Shown: in pieces, positions 44,828 through 55,182 of the stretch
Position numbering within the stretch: position 1 is the first letter of the stretch
Layout of the letters: each line of letters begins with the position of its first letter
Assembly: GCF_026914185.1 (NCBI RefSeq)
Contig: NC_070569.1
Span: forward strand, 2,046,001 to 2,110,000
Length of the DNA: 64,000 bases
Reading direction: 5' to 3'
DNA from: Puccinia triticina
Taxonomy: Eukaryota; Basidiomycota; Pucciniomycetes; Pucciniales; Pucciniaceae
Notes under the pieces: model-generated
The model's database searches: none
What the model saw: the letters and a program-made list of their open reading frames with translations, nothing else
Told to the model about the DNA's origin: nothing
Position numbers and translations under genes: made by a program

Positions 44828-45823
44828 AACCAAGGAGCTTCCGCAGAGGCTCCAGCTTGTGTAAGTCTTCTTTCCTGTCTGTTGCTTGTTGCTCCTGATA
44901 CAGCTAAACCCAAACGTTCCCTTTTTGTTGTTACTTAGCCGGGCTCTTCCATCCATAATCCTATTCTGATTATGGATGGACCGTTATACCGAGCTGAAGC
45001 GTTAACACCGGGCTGGTTCCAATGGTCCCAACAAAGGATGGACGCATACCCCCAAGCCAACCAACCTCAACCCCGCTTTGATCAAGCCACAGAGGATTGG
45101 GTGGCCCAAGACAATCGACTGTTTGTTCTTGATGAATGTGCAGTGGCACAAGTAGCAGAGGTACATATCGCTCCTTGCTTGATACAATAACATGTATTGG
45201 TATTGTATTGTACTTATTACTAACGACCCAATCTTGACAAGCTCCTCTCTCCGGGTGGTTGTCCATACACCCCGGACGTGCCCCGCACCCCGTTGCCTGA
45301 CTTGTTGCGGGTTCCACCTGGTTTGGTGAGACTCCACCTGAGCCTTCAGTCCCCGGCTGCGGGTTCAAGTGCCCTCTTCCCTTTGCCCACCTACCGCAGG
45401 TGCAGCCCGGGCTGGAGACCTGGAACCAACTCCCCGGTTTATTCCCCAGGTACTGAGCCTTGTGAGGACCCAGTAAGTTTTCTTCTGTTATCGTATTATT
45501 GTGCTTTTTTTGACTGTACTAAAGTTATATTCAAATGTACATAGATTTTACAGTCCAATGAAGTCCTTATTGGGGACGACTGGCTTATTCCTCCTGCCCC
45601 CCAACCTTCCTCGCTTACAACCCCAGCTACAAGCTGCCGTAGCTTGTCCATTGGATCTGTTGTGTCGGAGAGGAGCTCCGTTCACTCTGGTGGTTTGGAC
45701 GCCGATTGATTCCGGGCTTGTGAGTCCAAAGAAGAGTTGGACCAACTCTTTGAGTGGTCTGGTGGGGTAAGTTTCTTCTTTTTCTTTTTTGTTTTCATTG
45801 AAGTTATTCTTGATGCTAATAAT

Positions 45824-48800
45824 ACTACCAAGATGGATGAATTTGCAATGTTGCATATTGATCAATAAAGCGTATATTGATCAATTTATGTTGATCATTT
45901 GCTACGTTTGGGGGTTTTGTGGTGACTAAAGGTACAGAATGAATCTTCGGGGGTCTGCTAACATTTTGGTTACCATATGTCAGAAGGATTCCCAAGCTGG
46001 GATGAGATATAGTGGCAGAAACACCAAGAAACTACCAAAGTAGTGATATTTGGGATCTGATCAGACTGTAGCTGCTACATTTGGGGGTTTTGTGGTCACC
46101 AAAGGTACATAATAAAACCATGGGGGCTTATAACCTTTTTGGTAACCATATTGCAGAAGGATTGCCACGCTGGGATGAGATATAGTGGCAGAAACACCAA
46201 GAATCTACCAAAGTAGTGATATTTGGGAACTGATCAGACTTTAGCTGCTAAATTTGGGGTTTTGTGGTCAGTAAAGGTACATAATGAAGTTTTGGCGGCT
46301 TGTTAACATTTTGGTAACCATATGGCAGAAGGATTCCCACACTGGGATGAGATATTGTGGCAGAAACACCAAGAAACTACCAAAGTAGTGATATTTGGGA
46401 ACTGATCAGACTGTAGCTGCTACATTTGGGGGTTTTGTGGTCACTCAAGGTACTTCATCAAACTTTGGTGGCCTGTAAACATTTTTGTAACCATATGGCA
46501 GAAGGATTGACACACTGGGATGAGATATACTGGCAGAAACACCAAGAATCTACCAAAGTAGTGATATTTGGGAACTGATCAGACTGTAGCCGCTACAATT
46601 GGGGGTTTTGTGGTCAGTAAAGATACATATTGAGACTGTGAGGGTTTTTTAACATTTTGGTAACCATACGGTGAGGAACTCTTGCCGGTGCTAGGCTGGA
46701 AGCAGTTGAGTGAGGGGAATGAGAAAACTGATAATGGACTGTGTATGCCCTCCGGGGTGATTGGCTGTGAGTGAGCGCTATGATGATTGTGTAAGCGTGG
46801 GGGGGATGATTTTCTGACGGCTGGAATGGCGCGTCGGTGATTTTGTTTTTGTGAGAGAGAGAGCCGGGGATACTGCTGGCAGGGTGTGATCTAAACCAAA
46901 GAGTTGGAGAAGATTGAAGTTGCGGGGTATTGAACTTAGAAGACGTGAGAACTCAGAAGTACAGGCAAAAGACGCCAGGAGTAATAAACTTTAGATATTG
47001 ATGGAAGACTGAATTTATGGTTCAGAGTAGGTCCATGCCGCTCCAAAGCTGGAGTCCCACCTGAACTCAAACCCTGGAGCTTGTGACATCTAAAAGACAG
47101 CTCCTCACAACCTAGTGCGCACGCGCGCTCTACAACAAAACAAGAAAAGAGACGGAAGCAAAACAAAACAAAACAAAAGAAACCAACCCTCCTCATCCAA
47201 AACCTAACCAACGCGAGCAAAATGAAAGAAAAAATAACAAAACATGATGAAAAGAAAATTGACAGGAGAACAAAACCATCAACAAACAAGAGAAAAAGAA
47301 GGCAGAAGAAAACCTGAAACGCCTTGAGGGTGCGCACCATGCTGCGCCATTGAACCTGAGATCTTGAGTTCTTGAGTCTTGACGTCCTCCGGCACGCGCC
47401 ATGCGCGGCAAAATCTTGATCCCTCAGAATGTACCAAACTGTCCACCACAACGGCAAAAGGATTCCCACAATGGGATGAGATATTGTGGCAGAAACACCA
47501 AGAAACTACCAAAGTAGTGATATTTGGGAGCTGATCAGACTGTAGCTGCTACATTTGGGGGTTTTGTGGTCAGTAAAGGTAAATATTGAAACTGTGAGAA
47601 TTTGTTAACATTTTGGTAACCATACAGCAAAAGGATTCCCACACTGGGATGAGATATTGTGGCAGAAACACCAAGAAACTACCAAAGTAGTGATATTTGG
47701 GAACTGACCAGACTGTAGCTGCCACATTTGGGGGTTTTGTGGTTATGAAAAATATATAATGAATCTTTGGGGGCCTGTAAACGTTTTGGTAACCATATGG
47801 CAGAAGGATTGCCATGCTGGGATGAGATATAGTGGCAGAAACACCAAGAATCTAACAAAGTAGTGATATTTGGGAACTGATCAGACTGTAGCTGCTACAT
47901 TTGGGGGTTTTGGTAACCATATGGCAGAAGGATTCCCACACTGGGATGGGATATAGTGGCAGAAACACCAAGAAACTACCAAAGTAGTGATATTTGGGAA
48001 CTGATCAGACTGTAGCTTCTACAACTGGGGGTTTTGTGGTCATTAAAGGTACATAATGAATCTTGGGGGGCCTTTCAACATCTTGGTAACCATATGGCAG
48101 AAGGATTCCCACGCTGGGATGAGATAAAATGGCAGAAACAGCAAGAAACTACCAAAGTAGTGATATTTGAGAACTGATCAGATTGTAGCTTCTGCATAAT
48201 GGATGTGACCCCAAACACAATATTTCTGGGTTTTATATGCAGAACAATTGTCCAATGAAATTTTATGTGGAAATATTCCTCATTAATTTGTGGTTCATAA
48301 CAAAAGTAGATAAAGAAAAGAACCTGACAAAAATATGCTAAACCATGGTAAACTAATTTCAAAAAGGCCTTCTATGCATGTAGCACTTCAAGTATGATGT
48401 GCAATCTCTTCAGGAAGTTCAACCAACCAAATTAATAATGTTTGCAGGATGGTATCATGAGAGAGGTCAGGGGTCAATGTTTTTCCTTTTTTGAAAAAAA
48501 AGAGATTTGGAGACTTCCGATAGCATCAATTGTTGAATAAAAAAAAAAAAAAGAAAAAAACTTTGAGACCCCTCAGCCAACCTGGATTAATCCTAAAACT
48601 TGCAATGTCTTTTTTTCATGAAGAATTGCATGGTGTATGTAAAATTTATGAATGTTATCAGGCAAAAAAAAAAAAAAACCTTTGGCTTGAAGCTAACACA
48701 GGGGGAAGAATAGAGATTAAAGAAGAGTATTGAGGAGACATGGAAGATACACAAATGTATCAAGAGGAATTTAAAAATAATGATCAACATAAATTGATCA

Positions 48801-48854
48801 ACATACGCTATATCAATCAATATGCGACATCGCAAATTCATCCATCTTAGTAGT
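45824..48854. mobile_element. Foldback-like element FB2 inside an intron
   Basis: Inverted ends (ACTACCAAGATGGATGAATT at 45824 and its near complement ending at 48854) match those of FB1. The right arm (48190-48854) is full. The left arm is cut to about 75 bp. Between them lie about nine satellite units in one orientation, so FB2 is an internally deleted relative of FB1. A 779-bp solo LTR interrupts it. No coding capacity and no clear target duplication. Confidence 0.8.
46672..47450. mobile_element. Solo LTR inside FB2
   Basis: 779 bp that start TGAGGAACTC and end CCACCACA, flanked by the direct repeat ACGG (46668-46671 and 47451-47454). It interrupts a satellite unit exactly. It has no open gene. 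Its blocks recur at 6373-6790 and 19600-19850, which identifies those as copies of the same LTR family. Its orientation is not determined. Confidence 0.7.
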
Positions 48855-49201
48855 GTATTGTTTCTGAGCAGGTCCCCCCAACTCCCAAGTGGGACTCCAC
48901 TTGGTCGTCTCTGCCCAGGTGGATGTTTCGACCCATGTTGCCGGAGGTCAAGGCTTTATATCGCCCACCCATGCTTGGTTCCAATGCTGATGCGGATGGT
49001 ATAACAGATAGTGAAAATGTCTCCCAAGCTTCCGCTCCAGCCGATACTCCAGCCTTTCCCCACAGCAATCTCCCTTTCTTCAGTGAAGCCCAGGTTCAGG
49101 TTCTCCTGGAGCCACGCCAGCAACCGGTTCCGACTCAACCTGCTCCGCTTCCCGGCCTTGACCTGGAAGCTTATACCCAGTTGTATCAGACTTTTCCCTG
49201 A

Positions 49202-50022
49202 GTTTTTATTTCCTACTGTCAACGCACCCCAACCAAGAACGATGGGGGTTGTATTCAGTGAATCCATGTGTTCCAAGCAGTTTCGGAGGAGTACCGCTCT
49301 TCCATTTGCCAGGTTGTTTGGGATGTGTAACCTACTACGGTAAGCTGATTCCTTCTTTGTTCTTTTCTTCTGTGTACTCATTTATACTAAGGTTTCTTGT
49401 CTTTCTTTGTTGTAGAGGCTGCTTTCACTTTCCGTTTGGGGTAAAAACATATATAAAAAACCAAAAAAAAAAAAAAAAAATCAACATAATTTGCAAAAAA
49501 AACCAAAAAAAATGTTTTCTTTTCTTCTTTGCAAAATAAAACCCCCCCAGACCCTCTCCCCCAACTTATAGAGGCTGTTCCCAACCTATAGTGAGAGAAC
49601 AGAAGAGCCAAAAAAAATTTATATATGTGAGAAAGGAAAAAGTAAGTATTTAATCTATAAGAAGAAATTTCTTTTTTGTTTATTTTGTATAAAAAATTAT
49701 TTCCAGCTTAAACCAGGAAAATGAATCTTGCTGAAAGAGTGTGATTTGGCAAAAGAGTGTTTTCTAAAAGAGTGTCTGATCATTGCAGAGTTGGGAGGCT
49801 CAAGGAGAATTTAAAGGAGTGAGCCCTTTTCTCCCCCAACTTTTCAAAAAAAAAGAATTGTGCTTAAGTTTTGAACAGTTTAACCTCATGCCCAGGAGGT
49901 TAATTTTAGTCAGCCAAATTATATGAGCCACCTTCAGAACAATTACTGGATATTTCACCTTCATCTGAATTTTCTGGCTGGGAAGGGTCCTCATCAAGCT
50001 GTATATCCGCCAGGTTGCGTCC
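49202..50022. other. No gene; A-rich tract
   Basis: 49202-49440 may hold 3' sequence or a further exon of the preceding gene (donor-like GTAAGC near 49339, acceptor-like TTGTAG near 49416). 49461-49520 is A-rich low complexity. 49880-50022 is probably the 3' tail of the gypsy relic: in its frame it reads acidic residues (QLDEDPSQPENSDEGE) after the TGA at 50023. Confidence 0.4.
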
Positions 50023-50988
50023 TCAAGGGTAGAACCGCTTGATATGGGAAGCTGCGTAGGCCCTTTTTAATTTGACTCTATCCAGTTCTTCCAGGATGTA
50101 AGATCCCTTGGGTAGCTGCTTCCTAATCCTAAAAGGTCCATTCCAACAATTTGCAAAAAGCTTTCCCCATTGATCTTCCAGGCTTTTATTGTAAAGTAGC
50201 ACCAATTCGCCTGGATCCAAAGGTTTTCGAAGCCTTGCTGCCATTTTTCTGTCCCAGTATCTGACCGAAGAATTCCTGACTTTCATTAATTTCTCATGAG
50301 CTATTCCCAGCATTTCCTCTCTGCGCTCCGATTGCATGGTCCTAGCCTCCAGGAGTTCTTCTGTAGTGCGTATTTCTGTCCAGTCAATTCCCAGATAAGT
50401 GTCCATTTCTAGGTCCACAGGAAGAACAGCTTTTTGACCAAACACCAGCTTGTAAGGTGAGTATCCAGTTGTATGCTTGGTTGAAATTTTGTCCGCCAAG
50501 AGGACTAAAGGTAGATATGCTCTCCACTTTCCCCCAGATTTGCCGCACATTTTGATTAAGGTGTCTTTAATGGGTGTGTGACCTTGCTCAATCATTCCAT
50601 TTGCTTCCAGGTAATAAGGGGTAGGTGGCTTGAATACTGCTCCCACTTTTTCCACTGCTTTGATAAATTCATTCTTGAATTCAGGCCCATTGTCTGCAGT
50701 TACTGTTTTAATTGCACCGTAGCAGTAGACTCAATCTTCCAAGAGAAATTTTCCAATGGTTGCTGCTGTCAGTTTTACCAAGGGAGCTGCTTCAACCCAG
50801 CCAGACAAGTCGTCACTGACCTCATTGGTCAATATCCCTATTGGCATATATTTTAAAAAATTTGGGACATTTGGGATATTTGGTAAATTTTGATTTTTTT
50901 TTTTGGTGGGCATCAGCCTGACACTGCAATTTTTGTTGCATTCCCACCGGTGGGAAAAAAATCCATCTGCAGGGTCAAGATAACCCAC
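50023..50988 (-). pseudogene. Gypsy (Ty3) integrase C-terminal relic
   Basis: On the minus strand the frame reads through the core (DDLSGWVEAAPL, then TVTADNGPEF with the second Asp and EANGMIEQ with the Glu) and the GPY/F-type C-terminus (WNGPFRIRKQLPKGSYILEE, ending HIKRFYP). In-frame TGA codons lie at 50731-50733 and 50023-50025, and the first fits a CGA-to-TGA change. Nothing of RT or protease remains upstream. The protein would insert element cDNA into the genome. Upstream of about 50860 the frame is low-complexity, so the relic starts there. Confidence 0.88.
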
Positions 50989-51643
50989 ATTTTAACTTAT
51001 TCCCAAGGTAGGGTTTTTTGTTGGGAAAAAATTAAACATTTTTACACTATACTTTTCTTGTACTTTTCTTTTACAAATCTTCTAAGCTTGAACTATTTTT
51101 TCTATTGTATAAATTTTTCACTGTGACATGAACACTCTCATGTAACATTTTTATACATTCTGGTACTTTCACTTGATGAAACTTCAAAAATCTCTCCTAT
51201 AATGCCATTCTATTCCCTTTCTTTTTCTCTCACAATTTCTTTTTATTTAGATCTTGTTCTTTTCCAAGAAATATTTCCAGCAATGAAAACCATGCTTTTT
51301 GCAACAGTTTCTCTTCAGATCTGTGACAATTTCTGTCATTCCTTTTTCCCGCATTCAGCATTTTTATTTTTTATTTTTTTTTCATTACAAAAAAAGAGGG
51401 AAGAATAAGATTCTCGGAGCAACCAAATCAGTCGTGGTTTTAGTGCTCTGATGTTGTAAAGTACATATCCAAATCAGCGGCGCAAATTAGCGGCGCTAAG
51501 CTCATCTTTCTTGTTTGAACTTAATTTTACGGTGTTACAAGAAGTTCTGTTTTCAATTTTCCTTGACTTGTTTTCTTACATCAATTGAATAGAAAAATTC
51601 CAGCTGTTTTGGAGAGGCAAAAGGCGTAGAGGATTGAAGATTA
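50989..51643. other. No gene seen
   Basis: AT-rich spacer with T-runs near 51360 and no supportable frame. It separates the retroelement relic from the gene-bearing part on the right. Confidence 0.45.
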
Positions 51644-52482
51644 TCAGTGATGGGTTGAGCCGGAAGGGCCAGCTTCGGGCCCAGCTTCATCTGGCGAGCG
51701 CTGTCCTCGGAAGTCGTCGCAGTCGTGAGTTCGGAGATCAAAGCCAAGCTCTTGCATCACATCGTGGGTATGCTGTCTTTTGGCGTCGACACTGAGGCGG
51801 AGAATTCCCAAGACACGGCTCTCCATTCTTCGGCGTTCGCGGTCACAGTGCTCATTGTGAGAGAGGCAGGGATTATCGGCAGAGCGGTTTACTGGAACTG
51901 CGGCAACGGGATGGGCATCAGGTGCGGCAACGGGATGGGCATCAGGTGCAACAACGGGACGGGCATCAGGTGCAACAACGGGACGGGCATCAGGTGCGAC
52001 AACGGGACGGGCATCAGGCAGAATCTGATCATCGAGGTCAGTGTGATCATTGAGGCCGAAGCGTTCTTCAAGATTTCTGGTAAATCTCTCAATCCAATTG
52101 TTGATCAGGGCCGTGACAAACTGCTCTTCTTCTTTGCGGCGGACCCGGGCAAATTCTTCGAACCTCTCTTCAATCCGATGGAGACTTCGGAAAACGTTAT
52201 TCATCCGTAACAAAGCATCATTCATTCCTTCCATGACTTGTGCGAATACCCCGTCCAAAGATCCTATTACACGTTGCTCAAACTCAGTCAATGGGCCCTC
52301 GGGACCTTGAAATACAATGCAGGTGTAAGCATTATGTCGACAAAAAAAAATCTGAATGGGGATAACATGCCTGCTTGACGGATAGCAATCTCAAGGAGTC
52401 AAAACGGAGCAGCGCGGACCTCGTCTTCCATGTCTTCAGGTGCGAACGGGTCTTCTATATCTTCCGGGGCGGGACGATCCAT
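51644..52482 (-). CDS. Hypothetical coiled-coil protein with an 8-residue repeat
   Basis: The main exon (51644 to about 52300) encodes about 215 residues. An N-terminal helical, probably coiled-coil part (residues 1-80, rich in Glu, Arg and Leu) is followed by five copies of PDA(R/H)PV(V/A)A, then a charged region with Cys and His and a Pro/Gly/Ser end. It has no ATG of its own at the 5' end, so it needs an upstream exon. An ATG at 52482 opens an acidic exon (MDRPAPEDIEDPF) with a possible donor at 52419. Joining it to an acceptor at CCGAG (before GGCCCATTG, near 52297) keeps the frame, but a better-looking acceptor at 52306 would not. I do not recognise the family. Confidence 0.5.
51907..52019. 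repeat. 24-bp coding minisatellite
   Basis: Almost five head-to-tail 24-bp units encode the repeated octapeptide of the gene on the minus strand. Units differ by single bases (GGATGGGC against GGACGGGC, GTGCGGCAA against GTGCAACAA), so the reading frame is always preserved. Confidence 0.9.
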
Positions 52483-52539
52483 TGTGAGTGATGGTGAATA
52501 ATACAGAGGTCGAGATGGAGGTGCCTTGTGAGCCTATAC

Positions 52540-53550
52540 CGGCCAGAAGCAGCAGGCCCTTTGTGCCATTAATTCAATTGATTACTCCACATTGGATCGT
52601 CAGGTAGACAACTTCCACGCCGCTCAATACCCACAAACTTGGGGCGAATTTCCACAACAAGGAGCACTCTGGGCATCAAGTGCAAGCTACCTGCTAGCAA
52701 GCAATTCGATCGCAAATGAAAACTGGGCCCCTGGAGTGCTGCCTATAACGGGGGAAAAGGTTGACTCTAGCGGAATTTTTTTCCGTCTGCCATCGGCGCC
52801 GCGACGGTCTGGTAGAATTCCTGGCCCCCCTGGATGATGAGCTGGAGCAATTCGTCCCTCCAGCCGTTCTTGGCCGCAGCTTATGTGGGGCCACCACGCG
52901 TGGGTGCTTCGTGAACCCCTTTTCCTCATGACAGGGCCAAGGGCTCATCCGGAAAACAACAGAAGAAAATATTGCCTCCCACCCATCGGTATCAACCCCG
53001 GATCACATCACATCTTACTTTGCACAAATGCCAACTATCCGAAGCCTCCCCTGGAGCTCCGACGGACATGAAGGCGGTCCTGATTGATTGGCTCACCACC
53101 GGGAACAACTATCTACATTGGCACGCATCCGAATCCCAAGAATCCAAACGGGCCCTTTGCCGCGACATTCTTGAGGAATTGGCAGCCAAAGGGATTCACC
53201 ATTGCGATGTACACGGTCTGTGGCATCCTATTCATGTCATCTTTTTGGACTTTGCTGACACATGATTCAAATACTTAGGGATCTATCTGATGATTCGTTT
53301 CCTTGAGCAAAGCTACAAGGAAGCAGCAGAGTTCCGCAGGAATGCAGAAGGATCACCGTGGGGGCTCGATCCTAGAGGCCGCGTTGTATCCGTGGAATGT
53401 AAGCCATCTCAGCAGGAATCAAGTAGCACTGTTGTAGGCTGAAATGATCCTCGACGCAGCGCACACCCGGCGCATCTGCAGGCACTGGGACAGACTTGAT
53501 CCTATTCTGGCTCCGTATGAACCTATCATCGTGGATTCAGATTAATAAAA
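52540..53550 (+). pseudogene. Decayed member of a lineage-expanded protein family
   Basis: 52540-52837 reads through a Gln/Asn-rich start (TLDRQVDNFHAAQYPQTWGE) to a TGA. 52972-53265 continues in another frame with LIDWLTTGNNYLHWHASES, then a helix-rich ILEELAAKGIHH segment. 53285-53420 in a third frame reads IRFLEQSYKEAAEFRRN, and 53440-53545 ends with EMILDAAHTRRICRHWDR. The order (W-L-x-T-G-x-N-Y, GI-H, then the FLEQSYKEA helix) resembles a family I associate with rust and other plant-pathogen genomes, of unknown function. Frameshifts between all four pieces make it a probable pseudogene; unseen introns could explain some of them. Confidence 0.4.
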
Positions 53551-54100
53551 AACATGGATAAGCGTGACCAGCTAGTGACGGTTTTGCGGCGGGGATATGA
53601 GCCGGTTGTACCTCTCTCTTGATGAAATTTCATCCATGAAGATATGTGCAAACATACTCGCGGATTCTTCCTACAAAATTTGGTGAATGTTGCCTTGAAA
53701 TCATTTCCCGGCCATGGCCATCAATCCTTCTGGAGCTCAGATTTGCTCAAAAACCTCTTTAATGTGTGTTTTTTGCGAGTTTTGATCTGATCAGAGCTTG
53801 AATTTCTCTTGTACTTACAGCGGTAAGAGATCCCTAAGAAATTTTTCAAAGAAACTAAAAACATGTGAAAGGTTCTTCATTTTCGGCGAGGCCTTTCAAT
53901 GAGATTCTAATAAAAGTGTTACAGGATTTCGAACACACATCCTACAAGCATGAGGATCTACTAATTAAACAGATGTGCACTCAAGCGCTTATAGTTCTGG
54001 TTGACAAGGGTCCAAGTCGATGGTTGTTTGGTTTTGAAAAACGCAATCATGCCTAGATCGTACAGTTGGGAAACAAAATCCAAGTTAGGTCGGTTTCATG
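53551..54100. other. No gene seen
   Basis: AT-rich sequence with only short frames. A 63-codon frame at 53865-54056 has no features that support it. Confidence 0.4.
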
Positions 54101-54400
54101 CTACATTGAGTAAAAAGGTAAACACAAACATGGTTCGCCAACAGCTCCATTATGATTCGCGTTACGGAAAATCATAAATCGTGGTATCGCAGAATCTATA
54201 CTCCAAAGGCCACCTGAAGCGTCAAGCCATTGATTGAGAAGTACGTCCGTTAACTCGTTGGCGGGGATTGGGCTGTCCGGACCTTCATCGTAATCCATCT
54301 GGATGAGGTGACCAAAGGCACGGGCACCCGTAAGCTTATCGACAATCTGTTGGAATTGCTCGGGCCCTATAGATCCTTGAAAAGCGCCAGGATTAGACAT
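54101..54400 (-). CDS. Hypothetical protein, 99 residues
   Basis: Opens at an ATG (54400) and ends at 54101. The product is acidic, with GPEQFQQIVDKLTGARAFGH and DEGPDSPIPANELTDVLLNQ segments that look like genuine protein. No signal peptide, no membrane segment, no known domain. It may be the last or the only exon of a gene whose promoter lies towards 54.6 kb. Ordinary codon composition for the neighbouring genes gives it some credit. Confidence 0.4.
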   Translation of the reverse strand: MSNPGAFQGSIGPEQFQQIVDKLTGARAFGHLIQMDYDEGPDSPIPANELTDVLLNQWLDASGGLWSIDSAIPRFMIFRNANHNGAVGEPCLCLPFYSM

Positions 54401-55182
54401 AATGACTTGAAAGATGTTACTGAGCTCCCACTCGCTGAACCGCCCTTCACCATGGCAACCTTGCCGGGGGAGATGGAAATTAGAAAACCAACGAGTGTTA
54501 ACCCTCTTCTCAGCAATCGAATATATTTAAATTCTACCTACTGTATAGCATCGGATCAGGAGCCATGATCAGAAATTTATGATTAGAAATTTATTTTGCT
54601 GGTACGTTGGCAATGGCAAATTTGATGACCGATTTTCTTGTTAGGTTGAATAAAGTACTCTGTCGTTGTACTTCTGGCATCTCTTTATGCACGTCTTGAT
54701 TCGGGCCGATGAATAGTTCTATATTGCAGTGGTTTCTTGGTCAATTCGTCAGCGATAGGAATACGTGATGCAGGGCTTTGTCTTCATTCCTTTGATGCAC
54801 TGATTTTCTTTGGTATTCTAACAAGGTCGTACATAATCCCTCAGACAAATACGTATGGCAATGTACACGCAAAGTTTTGAGAAAGTTACTGACTACAGCC
54901 CACCACGACAAACACAGTCTCCAGCTTTGGCGAACTTGTGTCCTTCATGTGTGGCCAGGGCCAGTCGTCCAGCTAGATCCGCGCCAACAATATGGTCCGA
55001 AAGCGTATGTCTTCTGCCCCTATTTTGTGATGCTCCCGTGTTGATGTTAAGCCTTTTTTCCAACAACAGAAGCTCGTAAAGTCACAAGTGTAACAGATGA
55101 GCCCGCGTCATCCACTCAGCTTTTAAACCGCAGTTCATTCCCTGCCTCCAGTTCACCTTGCGGGCCTCAAGATTGTCCTTGT
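54401..55182. other. No firm gene
   Basis: A 74-codon frame at 54855-55079 contains one CPSC pair but nothing else recognisable. It could be a 5' exon of the next gene. The remainder has no supportable feature. Confidence 0.35.

Larger units (their letters stand above)
44828..49201 (+). pseudogene. Lineage-specific spliced gene interrupted by FB2 and one TGA
   Basis: Exons join in phase 0 throughout: 44828-44860, 44939-45160, 45242-45472, 45554-45766 and 48872-49201. Introns of 78, 81 and 81 bp have GTAAGT or GTACAT donors and CTAAC/CTAAA branch sites. The last intron is 3105 bp because it contains FB2; without it the length is about 75 bp. The product is hydrophilic and Pro-rich (PGWFQWSQQRMDAYPQ; FEWSGG; LPRWMFRPMLPEV), and I recognise no domain. 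An in-frame TGA at 45707-45709 lies in the fourth exon. Beyond it the frame still reads like protein and splices in phase, so the TGA looks like a mutation (CGA to TGA would fit). The 5' end is unknown. A functional shorter protein that ends at 45709 is the alternative. Confidence 0.6.

Noticed and set aside
46936..47469. A 177-codon minus-strand frame, Phe- and Leu-rich
   Set aside because: It lies within the solo LTR, arises from the A-rich segment read in reverse and resembles no protein.
54855..55079. Possible KDZ-type transposase fragment (a single CPSC pair)
   Set aside because: Only one Cys pair matches, and none of the other expected residues is present in any frame.
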